Below, in pieces: positions 1 to 6,325 of a stretch of 8,052 nucleotides of DNA. This stretch comes from a bacterium HR25 (lineage in GTDB: Bacteria; Chloroflexota; Dehalococcoidia; SM23-28-2; HRbin24): the NCBI GenBank assembly GCA_002898615.1, contig BEIB01000039.1, positions 1-8,052 of the forward strand. The letters run 5' to 3'. Position 1 is the stretch's first letter, and every line of letters starts with the position of its first letter. The translations under genes were made by a program, and so were the position numbers. The notes beneath the pieces are model-generated. The model did no database searches. It saw only the letters and a list, made by a program, of their open reading frames with translations, and was not told the origin of the DNA.

Positions 1-1008
1 CCCGGCCAGGGCCAGGGCGGTGGTGAAGCGCATGCTGAACTTCCCCTCCAGCCCCGTGCGGGGCGAGGGGATGTTGCAGATCCCCATGTTGACCTCGGGG
101 ACGCGCAGGCGCACCTCCCGCACCTGCTCCGGGCTGATGCCGTGCCGCTCCCTGAGGCGCAGGGCAGCCTCGATGCTGGCGTGGGTGCCGTAGCAGGCGG
201 CGTGGTACTTGAACAGGACATCGCGGATGGCGAAGCCGCCCTCCAGGCGGTCCAGCACCTGGGGGCGCAGGGTATCGGTGTGGGTGGCGCAGAAGCCCTG
301 CTCCGAGTCCAGGACGGCGGCATCAGCGGTGAAGCCGCGAGCGGCCAGGCGGGCCGCCAAGAGGCCGTTGAGGGCGGCCTTCCCCGCCTGGAGGGGCTTG
401 GTCATGGTGCCGAACATGGACTTGAGGCCGGACGCCAGCGCTCCGGCGATGCCCAGGGCGTGGCGCCACTGCTCCTCCGTCAGCCCCAGGTAGTGGGCGC
501 AGGCAGCAGCCGCCCCCAGCGCCCCCAGGGTGGCAGTGGCGTGCCAGCCCGCCCTGTAGTGCCCGGGGGCCATGACCCCGCCAACGCGACACTCCGTCTC
601 CAGACCGGCCACGAAGGCGGTGAGGAAGCGATGGCCGGGCGCCTCCTGCCCCGCCTCCGCCAGGGCCAGCAGGGCTGGGTAGACGGGGACGGAGGGGTGG
701 CCAGGCATCATGAGGTGGACGTCGTCGTAGTCCAGGGCGTGGGAGGCGGCGCCGTTCACCAGGGCCGCCATGAGGGGGGTGGTGCGGAGGGGTGTGCCCA
801 GCACGGCGGCGGCGCCGTCGCCCCCCTGCTCCTGCGCTTCCGCCAGCAGGAGGGAGGCGAGGGGCTGTTGTGAGCCCGCTATGGCTACTCCCACCCAGTC
901 CAGGAGACAGTGCTTGGCCAGGACGACGACGTCCTCCGGCAGGGCCTCGAACTGGAGGCAGCGCGCCGTCTGGACTATGCGCTCGGTGACGCTGCCGTTG
1001 ACGGACAT
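1..1008 (-). CDS. MmgE/PrpD family protein, C-terminus cut by window edge
   Basis: This is the first 336 residues of an MmgE/PrpD-family protein; the reading frame is still open at base 1. The family includes 2-methylcitrate dehydratase (PrpD), MmgE, cis-aconitate decarboxylase and related cytoplasmic lyases or epimerases acting on small di- and tricarboxylic acids. Visible family signatures are HALDYDDVH at residues 90-98 followed by GHPSVPVYPALLALAE (103-118), GWHATAT (154-160), the helix LGIAGALASGL (185-195), and KPLQAGKAALNG (204-215), which matches the usual KPxHAGxAAxNG. Family members are about 450 residues, so roughly the last quarter is missing. ATG at 1008-1006 is the first possible start, because an in-frame TGA sits two codons upstream (1014-1012). 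A GAGG lies 12 nt before the ATG, a weak ribosome site. The gene diverges from the CoA-transferase pair and may share its pathway. Family assignment is secure; the exact substrate cannot be told. Confidence 0.9.
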   Translation of the reverse strand, partial: MSVNGSVTERIVQTARCLQFEALPEDVVVLAKHCLLDWVGVAIAGSQQPLASLLLAEAQEQGGDGAAAVLGTPLRTTPLMAALVNGAASHALDYDDVHLMMPGHPSVPVYPALLALAEAGQEAPGHRFLTAFVAGLETECRVGGVMAPGHYRAGWHATATLGALGAAAACAHYLGLTEEQWRHALGIAGALASGLKSMFGTMTKPLQAGKAALNGLLAARLAARGFTADAAVLDSEQGFCATHTDTLRPQVLDRLEGGFAIRDVLFKYHAACYGTHASIEAALRLRERHGISPEQVREVRLRVPEVNMGICNIPSPRTGLEGKFSMRFTTALALAG

Positions 1009-1028
1009 GACTCACACCGTCCTCGACC

Positions 1029-1046
1029 GGACGCGGCGGCGCGTCC
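1029..1046 (-). other. GC hairpin in the leader of the MmgE/PrpD gene
   Basis: A perfect 7-bp inverted repeat, GGACGCG and CGCGTCC, encloses a 4-base GCGG loop, 20 bp upstream of the MmgE/PrpD start. It would form a stable hairpin in that mRNA leader if transcription starts near 1070. No T-run follows on either strand, so it is not an obvious terminator. It may simply reflect high GC. Confidence 0.35.
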
Positions 1047-1077
1047 TTCCTGTTCAACCAATGCTCAGGTTAGTCGC

Positions 1078-1107
1078 ATATTAGCCCAAGGTCGGCAGCT
1101 TCATCAA
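1078..1107 (-). promoter_or_regulatory. Candidate sigma70-type promoter for the MmgE/PrpD gene
   Basis: On the minus strand, TTGATG (1107-1102) is separated by 18 bp from TAATAT (1083-1078); both hexamers match the consensus at four of six positions. The predicted start of transcription near 1070 would give a leader of about 60 nt. This AT-rich patch stands out in an otherwise GC-rich stretch. It was found by eye only. Confidence 0.45.
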
Positions 1108-1122
1108 GAAGTGGCAGGGCCG

Positions 1123-1151
1123 TTGACGGGACAGATGGGCGCCCCTACCCT
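1123..1151 (+). promoter_or_regulatory. Candidate promoter for the CoA-transferase pair
   Basis: TTGACG (1123-1128; five of six to the -35 consensus) is followed after 17 bp by TACCCT (1146-1151), which keeps only the first, second and last bases of a -10 box. Transcription would start near 1158, leaving a very short leader before ATG 1181. The -35 is good and the -10 is poor. A purine-rich AAAAGGG (1164-1170), 10 nt before the ATG, is the only plausible ribosome site. Confidence 0.35.
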
Positions 1152-1180
1152 CTTGCATAGGAGAAAAGGGCCAGCCTTCC

Positions 1181-2425
1181 ATGCTGGAGCGACCTCTTGG
1201 GGCCTACCGGGTCATTGAGCTGCCGGGCCCCGTCCCTCTCTTCGCCGGCAAGCTGCTGGCCGACCTGGGGGCCGACGTGATAAAGGTGGAGCCCCCGGGC
1301 GGCGACGAGGCCCGCTTCCTGCCTCCTCTGGCCCCCCTGGGCGACGGCGGCGATATCGGCCTGTTATGGGTGGCCTACAGCCTGGGCAAGCGCAGCGTCA
1401 CCCTCGATCTCCACCAAGAGGAGGGAAGGCACCTCTTCCTACGCCTCCTGGAGGGGACAGACGTCCTCCTGGACGGCTTCCCGCCCGGGGAGCTGGAGGG
1501 TCTGGGACTGGGCTACGAGCGGCTGCAGCAGGCCAACCCGCGCCTGGTCCTGACCTCCATCAGCTCCTTCGGCCAGACGGGGCCCTACAGCCGCTGGCGG
1601 GGCTCCGACCTGGTCCATTTCGCTCTAGGGGGCTACCTCTACATGACGGGGCCGGAGGACGGCCCGCCCCTGAAGGTATCGGCGCCCTGGCAGACCCTCC
1701 TCTTCGGGGGGAGCCACGCCGTCATGGCCACCCTGCTGGCCCTGCGCTGGCGTCGGCAGACCGGCCGGGGGGCCCGCGTGGACCAGGCCATCCGCGACAC
1801 CGTCCTATGGATGCTGGCCAACACCTACCAGCACTACGACCTGGCCGGCATCAACGTGCGCCGGCGCGGCTCGGCGCGTGACCTGGGCTCCGTGGTGCGG
1901 CTGCGGGCCGTTTACCGCTGTCGGGACGGCTACGTGGTCTGGATGTTCGTGCCGGGGCACATCGGCGGGCGGGACGCCCGCGCCCTCGTCCAGTGGATGG
2001 CAAAGGAAGGGATGGCTCCCGACTGGTTCGCCACCGTGGACTGGGACGACCTCGACCTCCTGGAGCGGCGGGAGCTCCTGCCGGAGCTGGAGCGGGCCTT
2101 CGCCGACTTCTTCGCCACCAAGACGAAGCGTGAGCTCTTCCGCTGGGCCATGGAGCACCGGGCCATGCTGGCCCCCATGCGTACCCTGGGGGAGGTCTTC
2201 CAGGACGAGCAGCTAGCGGAGCGGGAGGCCTGGCGGACGGTGGAGCTGGGGCCAGGGCTTCCCCAGGCCCGGGTGCCCGGCCCGCCCGTCCGGCTGGACG
2301 GCGTGCGCTGGGAGCCCCGCAGTCGCCCGCCCCTCCCCGGGGAGCACAACCGGGAGATATACGTGGGGGAGCTGGGGCTGACGGAGGCCGAGCTGACAGC
2401 GCTGGCCGAGAGGGGCGTCGTCTGA
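1181..2425 (+). CDS. CaiB/BaiF family (class III) CoA-transferase, first of a tandem pair
   Basis: This 414-residue cytoplasmic protein belongs to the CaiB/BaiF family, which moves CoA between carboxylic acids (formate/oxalate, carnitine, succinate/malate, benzylsuccinate types) or racemises acyl-CoAs. The length is normal for the family. Landmarks: PLGAYRVIEL at the N-terminus, LLADLGADVIKVEPPGGDE (25-43), LGKRSVTLDL (68-77), GYERLQQANPRLVLTSISSFGQTGP (111-135, key residues N119, P120, S126, G131, T133, G134, P135), and GRGARVDQAIRD, where D206 aligns with catalytic Asp169 of formyl-CoA transferase. The C-terminal GEHNREI (387-393) matches the usual GEHTxEI. ATG 1181 puts the RVIEL strand at the standard distance from the N-terminus. 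The next gene is a homologue in the same direction, 85 bp downstream, suggesting co-transcription and possibly a heteromer as in SmtAB or BbsEF. The substrate cannot be assigned. Confidence 0.93.
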   Translation: MLERPLGAYRVIELPGPVPLFAGKLLADLGADVIKVEPPGGDEARFLPPLAPLGDGGDIGLLWVAYSLGKRSVTLDLHQEEGRHLFLRLLEGTDVLLDGFPPGELEGLGLGYERLQQANPRLVLTSISSFGQTGPYSRWRGSDLVHFALGGYLYMTGPEDGPPLKVSAPWQTLLFGGSHAVMATLLALRWRRQTGRGARVDQAIRDTVLWMLANTYQHYDLAGINVRRRGSARDLGSVVRLRAVYRCRDGYVVWMFVPGHIGGRDARALVQWMAKEGMAPDWFATVDWDDLDLLERRELLPELERAFADFFATKTKRELFRWAMEHRAMLAPMRTLGEVFQDEQLAEREAWRTVELGPGLPQARVPGPPVRLDGVRWEPRSRPPLPGEHNREIYVGELGLTEAELTALAERGVV

Positions 2426-2510
2426 GGGAGAGGCCCCTGCCCGCCGCCACGGGTGCCATGAGCGAGAGGCGTAGAGGAAACGGGACGGGGGCAGCCAGAC
2501 GCCCCGCCCA
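2426..2510 (+). other. Spacer between the CoA-transferases with a possible coupled leader ORF
   Basis: A 25-codon ORF begins at ATG 2458 (MSERRRGNGTGAARRPAQ..., Arg-rich) and its TGA (2533-2535) overlaps the in-frame ATG at 2532 of the next gene as ATGA. The 13-mer TGCCATGAGCGAG occurs at 2454-2466 over the small ORF start and again at 2528-2540 over ATG 2532. A weak 5-bp stem, GGGGC/GCCCC (2488-2492 with 2501-2505), lies just before ATG 2511. No clear Shine-Dalgarno site precedes either ATG. The small ORF could be chance in GC-rich DNA. Confidence 0.3.
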
Positions 2511-3758
2511 ATGCCTGACGCTGCGGATGCCATGAGCGAGGAGCGGATAAAAAGACCGTTGGAGGGGATACGGGTGGTGGACTTCAGCGCCACCCTGGCC
2601 GGGCCCTCCGCCGCCCGCCATCTGGCTGACTTCGGCGCCCAGGTCATAAAGGTAGAGTCCCAGGCCCACCCCGACACCCTGCGGGTGGGTATGCCCTACG
2701 CCGGCGGCGTGCGAGGCCTGAACCGGTCGGGCTACTTCGCCACCTACAACGCCGGCAAGCTCTCCTTCGCCCTCAACCTCACCCGGCCCGGCGCACTGGA
2801 GATAGTGCGCCGGCTGGTGGAGCGCTCGGACGTGGTACTAGAGTCCTTCGCTCCGGGCGTGCTGGCCCGCCTGGGCCTCACCTACGAGCTCATGAGCCAA
2901 TGGAACCCGCGCATCGTCATGGCCAGCCACTCCCTTCAGGGGCAGTGGGGCCCCCTGGCCAGTCAGCGAGGCTACGGGCAGATCGCCAGCGCCATGAGCG
3001 GCTGGTACGACCTGACGGGACAGGAGGGAGAGGAGCCGGTGGGCCCCTACTCCGCCTACACCGACTTCATCTCCTGGCCCTTCCTGGTCATCGCCATCCT
3101 GGTGGCCCTGGAGGTGCGGGAGGTCACTGGCCGTGGCCTCTATATAGACCATGCTCAGATGGAGTCCTCCCTGCAGTTCCTGGCCCCCCTCCTGCTGGAG
3201 CTCCAGCTCACGGGACGGGTCCCCAGCCGGCGCGGCAACCGCGAGGACTATGCCGCTCCCAACAACGTCTATCCTTGCCGGGGGGACGACCGCTGGCTGG
3301 CCATCACCGTGAGCAGCGACGCCGAGTGGCAGGCCCTCTGTCAGGCCCTGGGCCATCCCGAGGCTGCCCACGACCCTCGCTTCGCCACCCTGGCCGCTCG
3401 CAAGGCCCATGAGGGCGAGCTGGACGCTCTCCTGAGCGCCTGGACAGCCCCCCACGATCCCTTGGATCTCATGGAGCGGCTCCAGGCGGCGGGCGTCGCC
3501 GCCGGGGTGGTGGCCAAGGCGGAGGACCTCCTGCGGGACCCCCAGCTCCAGCACCGGGGGGCCTTCCGCCGGCTGGAGCATCCGGAGATAGGGCGTCACG
3601 CCGTGCTGGGCCACTCCTTCCGCATCGAAGGGCTGGAGGCCGGCCCGACGCGGGCAGCCCCCCTCCTGGGGGAGCACACCTACCAGCTCTGCCGGGAGCT
3701 GCTGGGCCTCAGCGATGACGAGATAGCCGACTACGCAGCCCGCGGCGTCCTGGAGTGA
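2511..3758 (+). CDS. CaiB/BaiF family (class III) CoA-transferase, second of a tandem pair
   Basis: This protein has 415 residues from ATG 2511, or 408 from ATG 2532; MSEERIKRPLEGIRVVDF from 2532 looks like the more usual N-terminus, and neither start has a strong ribosome site. Family landmarks: LADFGAQVIKVES (38-50), NAGKLSFALNL (80-90), APGVLARLGLTYE (114-126) and WNPRIVMASHS (131-141). GRGLYIDHAQME places E218 where formyl-CoA transferase and the upstream paralogue have aspartate. The C-terminal small domain has NNVYPCRGDDRWLAITV and DPRFATLAAR, followed by AAGVAAGVVAKAEDLLRDPQL and GEHTYQL. It acts on acyl-CoA/carboxylate pairs in the cytoplasm; the substrate is unknown. The Glu occurs in a number of family members, so the protein may be active, or it may be a partner subunit of the first transferase. 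It ends 15 bp from the convergent oxidoreductase gene. Half of its 14 Ile codons are ATA, odd at this GC. Confidence 0.92.
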   Translation: MPDAADAMSEERIKRPLEGIRVVDFSATLAGPSAARHLADFGAQVIKVESQAHPDTLRVGMPYAGGVRGLNRSGYFATYNAGKLSFALNLTRPGALEIVRRLVERSDVVLESFAPGVLARLGLTYELMSQWNPRIVMASHSLQGQWGPLASQRGYGQIASAMSGWYDLTGQEGEEPVGPYSAYTDFISWPFLVIAILVALEVREVTGRGLYIDHAQMESSLQFLAPLLLELQLTGRVPSRRGNREDYAAPNNVYPCRGDDRWLAITVSSDAEWQALCQALGHPEAAHDPRFATLAARKAHEGELDALLSAWTAPHDPLDLMERLQAAGVAAGVVAKAEDLLRDPQLQHRGAFRRLEHPEIGRHAVLGHSFRIEGLEAGPTRAAPLLGEHTYQLCRELLGLSDDEIADYAARGVLE

Positions 3759-3773
3759 GGCGGGGGCGGGGGC

Positions 3774-4622
3774 CTACGCCCTGGCGAACCCCTCGATGAG
3801 GGCGGCCCGCCGGTCCAGGATGGGCACCACCTGGTCCGCCGGCAGCGACGGGACGCGGAAGACGCAGCGCTCCACCCCCAGGCCGGCGTAGTACTCGATG
3901 ACCTCCGGCTGTCCCGGCACCCAGAAGACGGTGATGGGCACCGGCCCGCGGCCCGCCTCCTCCAGCAGGCGGTTCAGCTCGGCCAGCCGCTCACCCAGGG
4001 GAGGCATCTCCGGGTTGTGGGTGGGCATCCAGGCGTCGCCGCAGGCGGCCACCTCCCGCATGGCGTAGGAGCTGTTGCCGCCTATGTACACCGGCGGGTG
4101 CGGCTTCTGGACGGGCTTCGGCCAGGACCAGATGCGGTCGAAATTCACGAACTGGCCGTGGAACTCCGGCTCGTCCTCCGTCCAGATGGCCTTCATGGCT
4201 AGGATACGCTCCCGCATGACGCGCCAGCGCTGGGAGGGATGGGTGCCGTGGTTCAGCATCTCCTCACGGTTCCAGCCCGCCCCGGCGCCGAAGATGAAGC
4301 GGCCCCCCGAGAGGATGTCCAGGGTGGCTATCTCCTTGGCCAGCACTATGGGGTCTCGCTCCGTCACCAGGGAGACGCCGGTGCCCAGGCGGATGCGACT
4401 GGTGACCATGGCCGCCGCCGTCAGGGCGATGTAGGGGTCCATGATGTGGTAATAGTCCTGGGGCAGCTCGCCCCCTCCCGGGTAGGGGGTCTCCCGGGAG
4501 GCCGGTATATGCGTGTGCTCTGGAAACCAGACGGACTCGAATCCCCGCTCCTCCGCCAGCCTGGCCAGCTCCTGGGGGGCTATAGAGTACTCCGTGGGCA
4601 TCAGAAGGACGCCGAACTTCAT
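3774..4622 (-). CDS. Luciferase-like (LLM class) F420- or flavin-dependent oxidoreductase
   Basis: This 282-residue protein is of the bacterial luciferase-like TIM-barrel family, closest in pattern to the probable F420-dependent oxidoreductases of the Rv2161c type. Landmarks: MKFGVLLMPTEYS, LARLAEERGFESVWFPEH (19-36, the barrel strand and helix that carry the cofactor pocket), SRIRLGTGV (75-83), LDILSGGRFIFGAGAGWNREE (101-121, key residues L101, S105, G106, G107, R108, G112, G114, W117), the PKPVQKPHPPVYIGG strand (168-182) and a C-terminal YYAGLGVERCVFRVP segment. Such enzymes use reduced F420 or FMN to reduce or oxygenate small organic substrates. A longer frame opens at 4652, but ATG 4622 is chosen because AAGGAGG lies 4 nt before it and the family begins at MKFG. 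The gene has its own promoter, diverging from the VOC gene. F420 use is inferred from family resemblance and the substrate is unknown. Confidence 0.9.
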   Translation of the reverse strand: MKFGVLLMPTEYSIAPQELARLAEERGFESVWFPEHTHIPASRETPYPGGGELPQDYYHIMDPYIALTAAAMVTSRIRLGTGVSLVTERDPIVLAKEIATLDILSGGRFIFGAGAGWNREEMLNHGTHPSQRWRVMRERILAMKAIWTEDEPEFHGQFVNFDRIWSWPKPVQKPHPPVYIGGNSSYAMREVAACGDAWMPTHNPEMPPLGERLAELNRLLEEAGRGPVPITVFWVPGQPEVIEYYAGLGVERCVFRVPSLPADQVVPILDRRAALIEGFARA

Positions 4623-4626
4623 GTCG

Positions 4627-4633
4627 CCTCCTT
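4627..4633 (-). promoter_or_regulatory. Shine-Dalgarno site deciding the oxidoreductase start
   Basis: AAGGAGG on the minus strand ends 4 nt before ATG 4622-4620. The site overrules the in-frame upstream ATG at 4652, which overlaps the predicted -10 box and has no comparable site. Confidence 0.8.
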
Positions 4634-4651
4634 GCAAGGCTCTTCGCTGCA

Positions 4652-4680
4652 CTTTTACGGATGCCCGTCTCCTCTGTCAA
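4652..4680 (-). promoter_or_regulatory. Promoter for the luciferase-like oxidoreductase gene
   Basis: A perfect consensus -35, TTGACA (4680-4675), is followed after 17 bp by TAAAAG (4657-4652), four of six to the -10 consensus. Transcription would start near 4645, giving a leader of about 23 nt that holds the AAGGAGG ribosome site. It is one of the best sigma70-like promoters in the window. Confidence 0.65.
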
Positions 4681-4697
4681 GTAGGTGGAGGGCGCGG

Positions 4698-4727
4698 TTG
4701 CCGTCTCGCTTCCGCCCGGACTAAAAT
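4698..4727 (+). promoter_or_regulatory. Promoter for the VOC gene
   Basis: TTGCCG (4698-4703, four of six) and TAAAAT (4722-4727, five of six) are 18 bp apart. Transcription would start near 4735, about 35 nt before ATG 4769. The -35 box lies 17 bp from the divergent -35 of the oxidoreductase promoter. Confidence 0.55.
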
Positions 4728-4768
4728 CCTGGCCACAGGGCGGCCCACGGCCGGAAGGAGGGACGACC

Positions 4769-5287
4769 ATGCCCATAAGCCCCATTCACCACGTGGCGTT
4801 GACGGTCTCGGACCTGGAGCGGTCCGTCGCCTTTTATTGCGATGTCCTGGGCTTCCGCAAGACGCTGGACATGACCCTGAGCGGCCCCGGCATCGAGAGG
4901 CTGGCCCGCCTCAGGCCGGGGAGCAAGATGCGCTCCGTCATCCTCCAGCAGGGGCGGGCCACCGTGGGGGAGCTGGAGCTCATCGCCGTCGACCCACCGC
5001 TCCCTGACCCTGGCCGGCCCAAGAGGGCGGGAGAGCTGGGGGTCTTCCTCATCTCCTTCGAGGTGACGGACGAGGAGATGACGGAGGTCTACCGACGCCT
5101 GCAGGGGAAGGGGGTACGCTGCTTCTCGGAGCCCCAGACGCTGGAGCTGCGGGGCTACGGCCCCATCGAGGCCGTTATCTTCGAGGATCCGGACGGCAAC
5201 CTGCTGGAGCTCTTCAAGTCGCCGGCGCCGGAGGTGGTGCGGCAGCACTGGGAGGCCGTCAGGGCGGAGAGGGCCGGGCGCGGCTAG
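4769..5287 (+). CDS. VOC (vicinal oxygen chelate) superfamily protein, glyoxalase/epimerase-like
   Basis: This is a 172-residue two-module VOC protein. The N-terminal module begins IHHVALTVSDLERSVAFYCDVLGF (6-29, key residues H8, D15, S19, F22, Y23); the second begins GVFLISFEVTDEEMTEVYRRL (91-111) and ends IFEDPDGNLLELF (137-149). VOC enzymes such as glyoxalase I, methylmalonyl-CoA epimerase and extradiol dioxygenases hold a divalent metal with His/Gln/Glu ligands. H8, E70 (or E68) and E147 are in ligand positions, but the second-module His of the usual HIAFEV motif is Leu (L94). The metal site may therefore be altered or the protein may do something else. ATG 4769 is chosen over the earlier in-frame ATG 4685 because AAGGAGG (4755-4761) lies 7 nt before it and the family starts at this point. 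A role on an acyl-CoA or a ring intermediate would fit the neighbours but is unproven. Confidence 0.88.
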   Translation: MPISPIHHVALTVSDLERSVAFYCDVLGFRKTLDMTLSGPGIERLARLRPGSKMRSVILQQGRATVGELELIAVDPPLPDPGRPKRAGELGVFLISFEVTDEEMTEVYRRLQGKGVRCFSEPQTLELRGYGPIEAVIFEDPDGNLLELFKSPAPEVVRQHWEAVRAERAGRG

Positions 5288-5294
5288 GCGGGCC

Positions 5295-6320
5295 CTAGAG
5301 CCCCTCCAGGAAGTGGAGCAGCTCCCACTCCGTCTCCGCCACCCGTCGGCCGGTGAGGCCGATGTAGAGGTCCGGGTCCCGCTCGGCGAAGCGGCGGGCC
5401 TGCATGACGCAGAGGACGGCCCAGCGCACGTTGCCGAAGGCCTCCCAGAAGCGCCAGGCGGCTTCGTCCACCGGGGGGCCGCCAGCGGCCTCGTAGGCCT
5501 CCCGCAGCTCCTCCCGGGTGCCCAGGCCGGCGGCCGGGAGGTGGTCGTTCCCGAAGCGCCAGGAGCGGATGCAGGCCCAGGCCAGGTCTTCCACTGGGTC
5601 GCCGATGTGGGCCAGCTCCCAGTCCAGGACGGCGCGCAGCCCCTCCGGTCCCACGACCAGGTTCCCCATCCGGTAATCGCCGTGGACGAGGGTGAGCGGC
5701 CCCTGACGCGGCAGGTGCTGTCGTAGCCAGCGGAGGGCCAGCTCCAGGACGGGCTGAGGGTCCAGGGCCACCAGGCGGTAGAGCTCCTCCCAGCGCTCTA
5801 TCTGGTGCAGCGCCGGGTGGCAGCCCGGCGGGGGAGAGGGAAGGGCCTGCAGCCCGTGCTTCTCTAGAGGTATGCGGTGGATGCGGGCCAGGGCCTCCCC
5901 CAGCTGGCGAGCGAGGCGGCGGCGGGCCTCGGCGTAGGCGTCGTCCCGCAGGATGCGGCGGGGTATCGTCTCCCCGGGAACGCGATCCATGACCAGCATC
6001 GTCACCTGGGGCGCCTGGGAGGGGTCCGGCAGGAGGGGATAGACCCGGGGCACCGGCACACCCTCCAGATAGGCGGCGCGCAGCACCAAGTACTCCATCT
6101 CCAGGCTGTTGAAGCCAGGCCCCACCGCTGAGGCGGCGCTGCGGTAGACCAGGGGCAGGAGCTGTTCCCCGCCCTCGCCGTCCCGGAGGCGGGCATCGAA
6201 GGCCCAGCTCTCCCGGCTGGCGCCGCCGGAGAGGAGGCGCAGCCCCTCTATCTCCAACGACCAGCCGCACCAGCGGCCCAGGAAGCGGCGCAGCTCCTCC
6301 TGCAGCCCCTCCGGTGCCAT
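5295..6320 (-). CDS. Aminoglycoside-phosphotransferase-fold kinase, ACAD10/11-like
   Basis: This 341-residue protein belongs to the APH/choline-kinase family, in the branch resembling the N-terminal kinase part of acyl-CoA dehydrogenases ACAD10/ACAD11. Landmarks: LLSGGASRESWAF (29-41, the nucleotide loop), an LEMEYLVLRAAYLEGVPVPRVY segment (73-94, key residues E74, E76, Y77, V88, P89, V90, P91), MDRVPGETIPRRIL (111-124), LARIHRI (144-150), the catalytic loop VHGDYRMGN (212-220, with D215 as catalytic base and N220) and the metal-binding segment VLDWELAHIGDPVEDLAW (231-248, D233). Kinases of this branch are linked to 4-hydroxy-acid or acyl-CoA breakdown in animals; drug resistance is unlikely. 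The start lies 5 bp after the stop of the upstream gene at 6326, so the two form an operon and translation is probably coupled. Its own ribosome site is weak. The substrate is unknown. Confidence 0.9.
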   Translation of the reverse strand: MAPEGLQEELRRFLGRWCGWSLEIEGLRLLSGGASRESWAFDARLRDGEGGEQLLPLVYRSAASAVGPGFNSLEMEYLVLRAAYLEGVPVPRVYPLLPDPSQAPQVTMLVMDRVPGETIPRRILRDDAYAEARRRLARQLGEALARIHRIPLEKHGLQALPSPPPGCHPALHQIERWEELYRLVALDPQPVLELALRWLRQHLPRQGPLTLVHGDYRMGNLVVGPEGLRAVLDWELAHIGDPVEDLAWACIRSWRFGNDHLPAAGLGTREELREAYEAAGGPPVDEAAWRFWEAFGNVRWAVLCVMQARRFAERDPDLYIGLTGRRVAETEWELLHFLEGL

Positions 6321-6325
6321 GGACG

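Noticed and set aside
142..873. Long plus-strand open frame of 243 codons
   Set aside because: It is antisense to the MmgE/PrpD gene, with low-complexity Gly/Ala/Gln/Val content and no family resemblance; it is a GC-driven shadow.
323..1057. Minus-strand open frame of 244 codons rich in Pro, Arg and Gly
   Set aside because: It is a frame-shifted reading of the MmgE/PrpD gene, whose correct frame shows clear family motifs.
1851..2669. Minus-strand open frame of 272 codons spanning the CoA-transferase junction
   Set aside because: Its composition is Pro/Ala/Arg-rich and it lies opposite two well-supported transferases.
3759..3773. GC-rich repeat GGCGGGGGCGGGGG as a terminator or G-quadruplex
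   Set aside because: There is no inverted repeat or T-run, and too few separated G-tracts to support a quadruplex with confidence.
5284..6270. Minus-strand open frame of 328 codons overlapping the kinase
   Set aside because: It is another frame of the same strand; only the 5295-6320 frame has the HGDYRMGN and DWE kinase motifs.
5295..6320. Antibiotic resistance kinase
   Set aside because: The fold is shared with aminoglycoside phosphotransferases, but the sequence pattern and neighbours match the ACAD10/11-like metabolic branch.
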